A DNA stretch of 64,000 bases from Vibrio plantisponsor (lineage in GTDB: Bacteria; Pseudomonadota; Gammaproteobacteria; Enterobacterales; Vibrionaceae), in assembly GCF_013041605.1 (NCBI RefSeq), contig NZ_JABEQC010000018.1, forward strand, positions 1-64,000, in the 5' to 3' direction. A model generated the notes under the pieces. The model was not told where the DNA came from. It did no database searches and saw nothing but the letters and a program-made list of their open reading frames with translations. Below, piece after piece: positions 8,046 to 16,051 of this stretch (the stretch's first letter is position 1; the number at the start of each line of letters is the position of its first letter). A program made the position numbers and the translations under genes.

Positions 8046-8960
8046 TTAAGCGTCAGCTTTTGGAAGACCGCCAAGCACTTCAAATAGGTTTGGTAAGAAT
8101 GCTGAGAATTCACCGCATAGCAGAGAGAAGTCAGCATCTAGACGTGCGGCTTGATCTTCACGAGGAATATCTTCGTTTTGATCTTTAAGCTCGTCGCTGT
8201 ACTGAATGCGTTTAATGCTGCAATCTTCAGCCAACACAAAGCTCAAACGATCTTGCCAGCTTAGGGCGAGTTTAGTGACCACTTTATTCGCCTGAATATG
8301 GCTAAGGATTTCATCACTGGTCAGCTCTTGCTTCTTACAACGAATTACTGCGCCGTCATCTAAGAACGATTTCAGTTCGGCTTCATCAAGTAACTGGAAA
8401 CCCTGCGGCAAGTTACCGTCTTTCACCCACTCAGTCAGAGTTGTTTCTACTGCAACTTCAGGAATAGCCGGTACTACAGGCAGGCTGCCCATACTCTTAC
8501 GCAGTAGTGCCAGCACATCTTCCGCTTTCTTATAGCTGCTTGCGTCAACCAGAATCAGACCTTCTTTTGGCATGATCAGAACGTAAGTTAGATGGCTGCG
8601 GCTAAAGGCTCGAGGAAGAAGATCAACAATGATGTCATCTTTGATGTTGTCTTTTTCTGTTTTCTTCAGCGGGCGACCTTCTTCCGCTTCCATCAATGCG
8701 ACTTTCTCGTTAAGGGAGTCTTTAATCACTGAAGCGGGTAGCATTTTTTCTTCTTTCTTGGCGCAGATGAGAATGCGGTCTTCGCTAACGTGAGTCATCA
8801 TGTCGCCGTGCTTGCCCAGTGCGTGAACCCAGCCAAATTTCTGTTTGTCTTGGCTGCCACATGGCGTGAAACGGAACTCTGCCAGTTGTTTTTCTAGCTG
8901 ATCGGCGTTGAAATTGACTTCGCGATTAACACGATAAGCCATACAGTTTTTAAACCACAT
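8046..8960 (-). CDS. rdgC: recombination-associated protein RdgC
   Basis: A 304-residue protein starting MWFKNCMAYR, as in the RdgC family. RdgC forms a ring dimer that binds double-stranded DNA without sequence specificity and limits RecA loading and strand exchange. The start at 8960 is chosen by homology and by an AAGGA ribosome site; an 18-residue upstream extension (M at 9014) is not family-like. The gene is alone and divergent from phoB. Confidence 0.95.
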   Translation of the reverse strand: MWFKNCMAYRVNREVNFNADQLEKQLAEFRFTPCGSQDKQKFGWVHALGKHGDMMTHVSEDRILICAKKEEKMLPASVIKDSLNEKVALMEAEEGRPLKKTEKDNIKDDIIVDLLPRAFSRSHLTYVLIMPKEGLILVDASSYKKAEDVLALLRKSMGSLPVVPAIPEVAVETTLTEWVKDGNLPQGFQLLDEAELKSFLDDGAVIRCKKQELTSDEILSHIQANKVVTKLALSWQDRLSFVLAEDCSIKRIQYSDELKDQNEDIPREDQAARLDADFSLLCGEFSAFLPNLFEVLGGLPKADA

Positions 8961-9106
8961 ATCTTTTCTTTTCCTTGTTCGAAAGGCCAACATGATAGGG
9001 GATTTCCCCGTCAATGTCTTAGGCGAAACACAAAAATTATCAACTTATGCCAAGTAATATAAAACCATGAACAAGATAAGAAACTTATATTAAAAATTGT
9101 TTGCAA

Positions 9107-9124
9107 TAGTCACAAAAGTGTCAT
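9107..9124 (+). promoter_or_regulatory. Pho box upstream of phoB
   Basis: Two GTCA repeats are 11 bases apart (GTCAC at 9109, GTCAT at 9120). The site agrees with the E. coli Pho box at about 15 of 18 positions and lies about 50 bases before the phoB start. It implies autoregulation by phosphorylated PhoB. Confidence 0.7.
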
Positions 9125-9175
9125 ATTCATTTTTCATAATGCAAAGCGTTGATTAAATATAAAGGTTATTCAAAT

Positions 9176-9865
9176 ATGTCTAGAAGGATTCTAGTTGTTG
9201 AAGACGAAGCGCCAATCCGAGAGATGCTTTGCTTTGTTCTTGAACAGAAAGGCTACCAAGCAGTGGAAGCAGAAGATTACGACACTGCGGTAGAGAAGTT
9301 AGCTGAACCCTTCCCTGATCTTGTTCTACTTGATTGGATGCTACCTGGTGGTAGTGGCATTAACTTTATCAAACACATGAAGCGTGAAGAGCTGACTCGT
9401 AATATTCCGGTTGTTATGCTGACTGCTCGTGGTGAAGAAGAAGATAAAGTTCGCGGCTTAGAAGTGGGTGCTGATGACTACATCACCAAACCTTTCTCAC
9501 CTAAAGAACTTGTTGCTCGCTTGAAGGCGGTGATCCGCCGAGTTACACCAACTGCATTGGAAGAGTTGATCGATGTGCAAGGTCTGAAGTTAGACCCAGT
9601 TTCACACCGAGTGACAGCCAACGATGTCCCGTTAGATATGGGGCCAACTGAGTTTAAAATGTTGCACTTCTTTATGACTCACCAAGAGCGTGTGTACAGT
9701 CGTGAGCAACTATTGAATAACGTTTGGGGCACCAATGTGTACGTAGAAGATCGTACCGTTGATGTACACATTCGTCGATTGCGCAAAGCCCTTGAAGATG
9801 CTGGGCACGATAAGTTGATTCAAACGGTTCGTGGTGCTGGCTACCGCTTCTCAACGAAAGCGTAA
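9176..9865 (+). CDS. phoB: phosphate regulon response regulator PhoB
   Basis: A 229-residue OmpR-family regulator. The receiver domain covers about residues 3-120, with the acidic pocket D10/E11, phospho-acceptor D53 (LLDWMLPG) and K105 (TKPF). The C-terminal winged-helix DNA-binding domain (about 130-229) has RTVDVHIRRLRKAL. It is phosphorylated by PhoR under phosphate limitation and binds Pho boxes. The start at 9176 matches the family (MSRRILVVED); the frame is open nine codons further upstream without family match. phoR follows 66 bases later. Confidence 0.97.
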   Translation: MSRRILVVEDEAPIREMLCFVLEQKGYQAVEAEDYDTAVEKLAEPFPDLVLLDWMLPGGSGINFIKHMKREELTRNIPVVMLTARGEEEDKVRGLEVGADDYITKPFSPKELVARLKAVIRRVTPTALEELIDVQGLKLDPVSHRVTANDVPLDMGPTEFKMLHFFMTHQERVYSREQLLNNVWGTNVYVEDRTVDVHIRRLRKALEDAGHDKLIQTVRGAGYRFSTKA

Positions 9866-9931
9866 AGAGCTAGGCTTATAAGCGCCAGCCTTGAAAAATA
9901 AAAGGCTTAAAAGGATCAAGTTCGAGAGATT

Positions 9932-11230
9932 ATGGTTGAACGATTGACTTGGAAAAAGCTGGCTTGGGAGCTGGCTTTTTTTTACCTTCCATGGATAGTG
10001 GTTGGATGGATTTTTGGATACATGCCGTGGTTGCTACTAGCAGCAACGGCGATTCAGCTTGTCTGGCATCTGCATAACCAATTGCGTTTATCGGCATGGC
10101 TATGGGATGAGAAACGCCTGACGCCACCTTCTGGTTCTGGCAACTGGGAGTCTTTGTTTAACGGTATTTACCGACTACAACAACGCCAACGCAAAAAACG
10201 CAAAGAGCTGACTAACCTGATTCGCCGTTTCCGCAATGGTGCGGAATCACTACCCGATGCGGTGGTGGTTTTTCGTAGCGAAGGCAACATCGTATGGTGT
10301 AACCGCTTAGCTCAACATCTGCTCGGCTTTCGCTGGCCTGATGATTCTGGTCAGCCAATTTCTAATTTGATTCGTACGCCGGATTTCATCAAGTATCTGC
10401 AAAAAGATGATTTTTCCGAGCCGCTGGAAATGCGCTCACCACTCAACGTAGAACGTATGCTCGAACTGCGTATCGTGCCTTATACCGAAGGTGAGCATTT
10501 GATGGTGGTTCGTGACGTCACTCAGATTAAGCAACTTGAAGGTATGCGTCGCAACTTCTTCGCTAACGTTTCTCATGAGCTGCGAACTCCGATGACAGTG
10601 CTTCAAGGCTATTTGGAAATGACAGAGGACCCAGATGTCCTGTCTGGGCCGATGTGGGGCAAGGCACATGGTGTGATGACCGAGCAGCTTAACCGCATGA
10701 ACAGTTTGGTCAATCAGCTTCTGACTCTGTCGAAAATCGAGGCTGCACCGATGCACGAGCTTGAAGAAGTGGTTAACGTACCTAGCATGCTGGAAATTCT
10801 GGAAAAAGAAGCCATCAGTCTCAGTGGTAGTGACGAACACAAACTCACTTTTGAAGTGGATAAAAATCTTAAAGTGCTGGCGGACGAAGATCAGTTGCGC
10901 AGCGCTATCTCTAACCTTGTTTACAATGCGGTGAAATACACGCCTCCGGGTGCTGAGATTTATGTCCGTTGGTATCAAAGTCCGCAAGGAGCTTGTCTGG
11001 AAGTCGAAGATAAGGGCGATGGTATTGAGCCTCAGCACTTACATCGTTTAACAGAGCGTTTTTACCGCGTAGATAAAGCGCGTTCTCGTGATACCGGTGG
11101 CAGTGGTCTGGGTTTGGCTATTGTAAAACACGCACTATCACATCATGATTCGCACCTTGATATCGAAAGTGAAGTAGGCAAGGGAAGTAAGTTCTCTTTT
11201 GTTCTGCCAAAACGTTTGGTCGTACGATGA
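9932..11230 (+). CDS. phoR: phosphate regulon sensor histidine kinase PhoR
   Basis: A 432-residue membrane kinase. Two short hydrophobic helices lie near residues 10-45, followed by a linker and a PAS domain (about 100-195). The DHp domain has H215 in NVSHELRTP, and the HATPase domain has N, G1 (DKGDGI) and G2 (GGSGLGLAI) boxes. It phosphorylates PhoB when phosphate is low, with signalling through Pst and PhoU. The last four bases overlap the start of the pstS-like gene (ATGA), so the two are translationally coupled. Confidence 0.96.
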   Translation: MVERLTWKKLAWELAFFYLPWIVVGWIFGYMPWLLLAATAIQLVWHLHNQLRLSAWLWDEKRLTPPSGSGNWESLFNGIYRLQQRQRKKRKELTNLIRRFRNGAESLPDAVVVFRSEGNIVWCNRLAQHLLGFRWPDDSGQPISNLIRTPDFIKYLQKDDFSEPLEMRSPLNVERMLELRIVPYTEGEHLMVVRDVTQIKQLEGMRRNFFANVSHELRTPMTVLQGYLEMTEDPDVLSGPMWGKAHGVMTEQLNRMNSLVNQLLTLSKIEAAPMHELEEVVNVPSMLEILEKEAISLSGSDEHKLTFEVDKNLKVLADEDQLRSAISNLVYNAVKYTPPGAEIYVRWYQSPQGACLEVEDKGDGIEPQHLHRLTERFYRVDKARSRDTGGSGLGLAIVKHALSHHDSHLDIESEVGKGSKFSFVLPKRLVVR

Positions 11231-12183
11231 TAAAACTCAGTCAGTGTTGTATAGCTGCATCCTTAATGCTTACTCAGATGGCTTATGCGGTTGAGGAGCT
11301 ACAGGACTATTCCAAAACATCCGGTGTTGCTGGCAGTTTGCTGTCGGTAGGCTCAGACACGCTTGCGGGTATGACAACACTGTGGGTCGAAGAGTTTCAA
11401 ACACTTTATCCGAACGTCGATTCTCAGGTGCAGGCATCCGGTTCTGCCACTGCTCCACCTGCGTTAACGGAAGGTACTGCGCAATTTGGTCCAATGAGCC
11501 GCCCAATGCGCATGAGAGAGATTGAAGCTTTTGAGCGAGCTTTTGGTTATAAACCCACTGAATTGCGTGTCGCTATCGATGCTATTGGCGTTTTTGTCCA
11601 TCGTGATAATCCGATTGAAGGACTTAACTTCAGCCAGCTAGACAGCATTTTCTCGGAAACACTCCGTTGCGGAGCCACTAAGTCTTCTAAAACTTGGCAA
11701 GATCTGGGTTTGAGCTATGACTGGGCAAAACGTGGCATACAGATGTTTGGACGCAACTCAGTATCTGGTACTTACGGCTACTTTAAACAGAATGCGCTTT
11801 GCGGCGGTGATTTCAAACGCAATGTGAACGAACAACCGGGATCGGCTTCGGTGGTTCAGTCGGTGGCATCATCAATTAATACCATTGGTTACTCGGGCGT
11901 TGGCTATCAGGTGTCGGGCGTGAAACTTCTGCCGATTGCCAAATCCGGTAGCGATTACGTCATGCCAACCCATGAGAATATCCTATCCGGTCAGTATCCA
12001 CTTTCACGTTATCTGTTTGTTTATGTGAATAAAAATCCGCTGCGTGATTTAACGCCGATTCAACGAGAATTCATCCGCTTTATCTTCTCCAAACAAGGGC
12101 AAAGCTTAGTAGCAAAAGACGGTTATGTGCCGATTTCCGCTGAAATCGCCAGTCAAGAGCTGCAAAAAGTAGGGATTGAGTAA
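11227..12183 (+). CDS. PstS-family phosphate-binding protein
   Basis: A 318-residue exported protein with signal peptide (residues 1-21, cut after AYA) and a PstS-like type 2 periplasmic-binding fold. Ligand-loop motifs VGSDTLAG, ASGSATAPPAL and GRNSVSGTYGYF are visible. It probably delivers phosphate to the Pst permease. It is joined to phoBR (phoR overlap) rather than to pstCAB, which lies beyond ppx-ppk, and a terminator follows. It could be the main or a secondary phosphate-binding protein; vibrios often have more than one. Confidence 0.85.
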   Translation: MIKLSQCCIAASLMLTQMAYAVEELQDYSKTSGVAGSLLSVGSDTLAGMTTLWVEEFQTLYPNVDSQVQASGSATAPPALTEGTAQFGPMSRPMRMREIEAFERAFGYKPTELRVAIDAIGVFVHRDNPIEGLNFSQLDSIFSETLRCGATKSSKTWQDLGLSYDWAKRGIQMFGRNSVSGTYGYFKQNALCGGDFKRNVNEQPGSASVVQSVASSINTIGYSGVGYQVSGVKLLPIAKSGSDYVMPTHENILSGQYPLSRYLFVYVNKNPLRDLTPIQREFIRFIFSKQGQSLVAKDGYVPISAEIASQELQKVGIE

Positions 12184-12189
12184 CGGACA

Positions 12190-12219
12190 AAAAAGCCTCG
12201 TCGAAATGCGAGGCTTTTT
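12190..12219. terminator. bidirectional terminator, pstS-like gene / ppx
   Basis: An 11-bp stem AAAAAGCCTCG/CGAGGCTTTTT with an 8-base loop lies between two converging genes. Confidence 0.88.
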
Positions 12220-12234
12220 AATGAACGGGTAAAA

Positions 12235-13734
12235 TTAGAACTTCAGATCCCAACCGACGGCACGCCAGTACTCTTGTTCTGTGAGTAAATCGGCATGCAG
12301 CAGTTTGTTGTTTTCCAGCCAGTCTTTATCAACACAGCTTAAAGTCCATTCATCATCTTTGGCGCTTAAGGTGAGTTCTGGTAGTGGATCATCATTACGT
12401 TGTCCGTTGACTAAAATAGCCAGACGTAAAACGCGGATCAGACCAGTAATGTGTTTCTTCTTAAACAGAGAGAAGTCGGTCATTTCATTGAGCTTTAACG
12501 CTTTGCGTTGGAAACGAACCAAGGTTGAAAGTACCAGTTGTTGTTCACTGTTAAAGCCCGGCATGTTGGTATGACGCAGGATATAAGCCGAGTGACGATG
12601 GAATGCTTGTAAGCTGATGCTCAAGCCCACTTCATGTAGCAAAGCGCTCCATTCCAGTAGGTCAAACAGTTCGCTGCCTGCTTTTAAGCCAAGTTCAGAA
12701 GAGACATTGTCGAGAAAATCGCGTGCGTAGCCTTTTACCTGAGCGGCATGTTCGAGGTCTACTAAGTGTTTAGCCGCAAGATTTTCGGTGGTACGCAGAC
12801 GAATATCAGAATACTTGAAGCGATCTTCCATTTCGTAAAGCAGACCTTCACGTAATGCACCGTCGGAAAAGTGCATCTCTTTGATATGAAGATCTTTAAA
12901 TATCGCAGACAGAATCGCCACACCCGCAGCAAATACCGGTTTGCGATCATCTGTCAGAGTCGGCAAATCAATATCATCAATCTTGTTCCATTCGCACAGC
13001 TTTTCGATCAACTTGTTTAATCGATCGGGTGTGATAATACCGTCTTCGTCGCCCAAACCGATCAGAACTTCGTGAATCGCTTTGATGGTACCTGAAGAAC
13101 CAAACGCACTTTGCCAGCCTTTCTTACGATACTTAGAAGCCATAGACTCCAGTTTTTGCTCGGCGGCTAAGATAGCTTGTGCAAAGTTTTTCTTCGACAG
13201 TTTGCCATTGGCAAAATGCTGGTGGGTGTAACTCACGCAACCCATCTGTTTACTGTTGACCAGCTCAGCTTCAAAACCTTTACCGATGATCATCTCGGTA
13301 CTGCCACCGCCAATATCCACCACCAGCATCGAATCAGACTGAGGTTGAGTGTGAGCAACACCGAGGTAAATCAGACGAGCTTCTTCACTACCGGGAATGA
13401 TCTCGATAGGAAAAGGCATCACTTCACGAGCACGCTGGATAAAAATGTGTGCGTTGTTGGCGCGGCGAAGTGTGTGGGTAGCTGCAATGCGAACATTCTC
13501 AGGTTCAAAGCCCTGAATTCGTTCCGCGAACATGGCTAAACACTCAAGACCGCGTTCAATTGACGGATTGTCAAGATTACCGAGAGAATCCAACCCAGAT
13601 GCCAAACGAACCCGCTGCTTATGACGGCTGATAAGTTGCAAATCTTGATCGACGACTTTAGCAACGACCATATGGAAACTGTTTGAGCCTAAATCAATGG
13701 CGGCAATTTCACGGCTTGAAATGGGTTGGTTCAT
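12235..13734 (-). CDS. ppx: exopolyphosphatase
   Basis: A 499-residue Ppx/GppA enzyme. The ASKHA-fold ATPase-like domain carries AAIDLGSNSFHM (residues 11-22) and DIGGGSTEM near residue 140. An HD-like C-terminal domain follows (LLHEVGLSIS). It removes terminal phosphate from polyphosphate chains. It starts 10 bases after the ppk stop and is second in a ppk-ppx operon, pairing synthesis and breakdown of the phosphate store. Confidence 0.95.
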   Translation of the reverse strand: MNQPISSREIAAIDLGSNSFHMVVAKVVDQDLQLISRHKQRVRLASGLDSLGNLDNPSIERGLECLAMFAERIQGFEPENVRIAATHTLRRANNAHIFIQRAREVMPFPIEIIPGSEEARLIYLGVAHTQPQSDSMLVVDIGGGSTEMIIGKGFEAELVNSKQMGCVSYTHQHFANGKLSKKNFAQAILAAEQKLESMASKYRKKGWQSAFGSSGTIKAIHEVLIGLGDEDGIITPDRLNKLIEKLCEWNKIDDIDLPTLTDDRKPVFAAGVAILSAIFKDLHIKEMHFSDGALREGLLYEMEDRFKYSDIRLRTTENLAAKHLVDLEHAAQVKGYARDFLDNVSSELGLKAGSELFDLLEWSALLHEVGLSISLQAFHRHSAYILRHTNMPGFNSEQQLVLSTLVRFQRKALKLNEMTDFSLFKKKHITGLIRVLRLAILVNGQRNDDPLPELTLSAKDDEWTLSCVDKDWLENNKLLHADLLTEQEYWRAVGWDLKF

Positions 13735-13744
13735 AGGCGGTAAC

Positions 13745-15835
13745 TTACTCTTGATGGGCTATAGCCCCTTGTTTACGTGTCTGTTTTTCTACATTTTTAA
13801 GATAGTCATAAATCGCTATTTGAGAACGTATTTTTTTACGATTACCACGTTTCACATAGCTGTTGCTCATCTCTTTATCTATAACACGCGCTTTTACCGT
13901 ATCTGTAAACTGAATGTTTAAAATATCGATGATTTTTTTCTTCAAACGCTCATCACGAATAGGTGCGGTAACTTCGATACGGTAATCGATGTTACGTGTC
14001 ATCCAGTCAGCAGAAGAGATATAAATTTGTGGGTCGCCATCATTGTGGGTCATAAACACACGCGGGTGTTCCAAGAAACGGTCAACGATACTGATCACTT
14101 CAATATTGTCACTTACTCCTTCAACACCCGGAACCAGTGAACACATGCCTCGGATGATCATTCTGATTTTTACTCCGGCTGCACTGGCGCCATAAAGTTT
14201 GTTAATCAGACCTTTATCGACAAGGTTGTTGAGCTTAATGGTGATAGCCGCTTTTTTACCTGCTTTGGCATTCGCGATTTCGCTGTCTATCAAACGGTAT
14301 AAACGGGTTCGTGAGTTTCGCGGTGAGACAATCAAATGGTTAAACTTAACCGGACGGAATGGGTTTTCAATGTAGTTGAAAACGCTGCGAACTTCCGTTG
14401 TCAGCTCCTCATCGGCGGTCAGCAGAGAGAAGTCGGTATAAATACGAGCTGTTTTCTCGTGGAAGTTACCTGTACCGATATGCGCGTAACGGACAAAGTT
14501 GTCGTCTTCTTTGCGCGTAATAAGCAACAACTTGGCGTGAATCTTCATCCCTGGGGCACCAAAGATAACGTGCACGCCAGCTTCGGTCAGAATTCGAGAC
14601 CATTCAATATTGGCTTCTTCGTCAAAACGCGCTTGCAGTTCAACCACCACAACCACTCGTTTCCCGTTATGAACCGCGTCGATTAAGGAGTTCATCAAGC
14701 GTGAATCTTTTGCTACGCGATAAACGTTAATTTTTATGCTGATGACTTTCGGGTCAAAAGACGCTTGTCGTACCAATTCAGTAATGTGGTCAAAGCTGTG
14801 ATACGGATAGTGAAGCAAAATGTCTTTGGCTTTGATTGCTTCAAACGAGTTAGGGTAACCATCAAAATCAGCGCAACTTAGCGGCGGTAACGGTCTGTTT
14901 TCCAAGTAATCACGGCCGAAGTTTGGAAAACCAATGAAGTCTTTAAAGTTGTGGTAGCGGCTGCCCGGCAACAAGCTGTCATAGTGGGAGATTTTTAGCT
15001 TTTCACATAAGAATCGCAGCATGGCTTCCGGCATTTCACGCTCATACACAAAGCGAACGGGCATCGCCGTCAAGCGCTGGCTCAAACCTTCGGACATTTG
15101 CTCCAACAAACTGTATTCCACCTCGTGGCCTAAATCGTATTCGGCATCACGAGTCATTTTCATTGAGTAGCCTGCGATACTGTCGTAATCGAAAAAGCCT
15201 TGGAAAATACTCTCAAGACAGTAACGAATAATGTTATCCAGCAAGATGATGGTTTTACGACGTTTGCCTTTTTGCTCTGGCACCATGACAAAGCGTGGCA
15301 GATGATCGGTCGGGATTTCGATCAGCGCATATTGGCTGTGTTCACCTTTTTTCAGCTCAACAGTGATATAGGCGTACTCGTCTTTGAGGAATTGAAGAAC
15401 GTCAATGTCGTCACGCATCAGCAGGGGAGTGATATGAGGCAGTACTTCTTTCTGGAAATACTTGGTTATCCAACGTTGCTGAGCTTCATCAAGTTGGGTC
15501 TCATTAACCAGAAAAATACGTCGCCTTGCCATTTCTAAGATCAGATCACTATAGAGTTGATCAAAATCCTGGTTGAGTTTGTAGGCTTTGGTTTGCATTT
15601 GCGAGAGCAGATGCTTGGATTCGTCGCTGCCACCACGTTCGCGGTTGATGAGGATCAGGCGTTTTACGTCAGCAAATCGTACTTTGTAAAACTCATCTAA
15701 GTTATTGGAAAAAATGCCTAAAAATCGAATTCGTTCGATAAGGGGTACGGTTTTATCTGCGGCTTCCTGCAATACGCGTTCGTTAAATGAAAGCCAACTT
15801 AATTCCTTGTCGATATACAGCTTATCCGTACTCAT
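13745..15835 (-). CDS. ppk1: polyphosphate kinase 1
   Basis: A 696-residue PPK1. The N-terminal helical domain starts KLYIDKELSWLSFNERVLQEA, and two phospholipase-D-like catalytic domains follow. The HIGTGNFHEKTARIYTD motif contains the His that is autophosphorylated. It makes polyphosphate from ATP, reversibly, and is membrane-associated. Its promoter faces away from pstC, and a Pho-box-like site lies on its strand, so it is probably induced under phosphate starvation. Confidence 0.97.
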   Translation of the reverse strand: MSTDKLYIDKELSWLSFNERVLQEAADKTVPLIERIRFLGIFSNNLDEFYKVRFADVKRLILINRERGGSDESKHLLSQMQTKAYKLNQDFDQLYSDLILEMARRRIFLVNETQLDEAQQRWITKYFQKEVLPHITPLLMRDDIDVLQFLKDEYAYITVELKKGEHSQYALIEIPTDHLPRFVMVPEQKGKRRKTIILLDNIIRYCLESIFQGFFDYDSIAGYSMKMTRDAEYDLGHEVEYSLLEQMSEGLSQRLTAMPVRFVYEREMPEAMLRFLCEKLKISHYDSLLPGSRYHNFKDFIGFPNFGRDYLENRPLPPLSCADFDGYPNSFEAIKAKDILLHYPYHSFDHITELVRQASFDPKVISIKINVYRVAKDSRLMNSLIDAVHNGKRVVVVVELQARFDEEANIEWSRILTEAGVHVIFGAPGMKIHAKLLLITRKEDDNFVRYAHIGTGNFHEKTARIYTDFSLLTADEELTTEVRSVFNYIENPFRPVKFNHLIVSPRNSRTRLYRLIDSEIANAKAGKKAAITIKLNNLVDKGLINKLYGASAAGVKIRMIIRGMCSLVPGVEGVSDNIEVISIVDRFLEHPRVFMTHNDGDPQIYISSADWMTRNIDYRIEVTAPIRDERLKKKIIDILNIQFTDTVKARVIDKEMSNSYVKRGNRKKIRSQIAIYDYLKNVEKQTRKQGAIAHQE

Positions 15836-15919
15836 GATACACCTACTGACTAGTTCTTTGACGTTGATAACTGTGGTCGTTAACTATGGTAGCTAACTCA
15901 TGCAAAATATTGCTCCAAT

Positions 15920-15937
15920 GTGACATTTTTATTGCAG
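15920..15937 (-). promoter_or_regulatory. Pho-box-like site upstream of ppk1
   Basis: Read leftward the site is CTGCAATAAAAATGTCAC, which agrees with the Pho-box consensus at 15 of 18 positions by my alignment. The first half repeat is imperfect. It lies 85 bases before the ppk1 start. Confidence 0.5.
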
Positions 15938-15998
15938 TGAGTATTTTTGTTCTTAGAGTTGTTTTATTTTCAGTTGTTTAATGCGCTTTGTAATATAA

Positions 15999-16027
15999 TT
16001 GTCACCTAAACGACATACTATGACATT
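15999..16027 (+). promoter_or_regulatory. tandem Pho boxes upstream of pstC
   Basis: Three half repeats (GTCAC at 16001, GACAT at 16012, GACAT at 16022) are spaced 11 and 10 bases apart, giving two overlapping PhoB sites. They end 25 bases before the pstC start. Confidence 0.75.
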
Positions 16028-16051
16028 CTGGCAAATTGGGTAGATTTTTAA

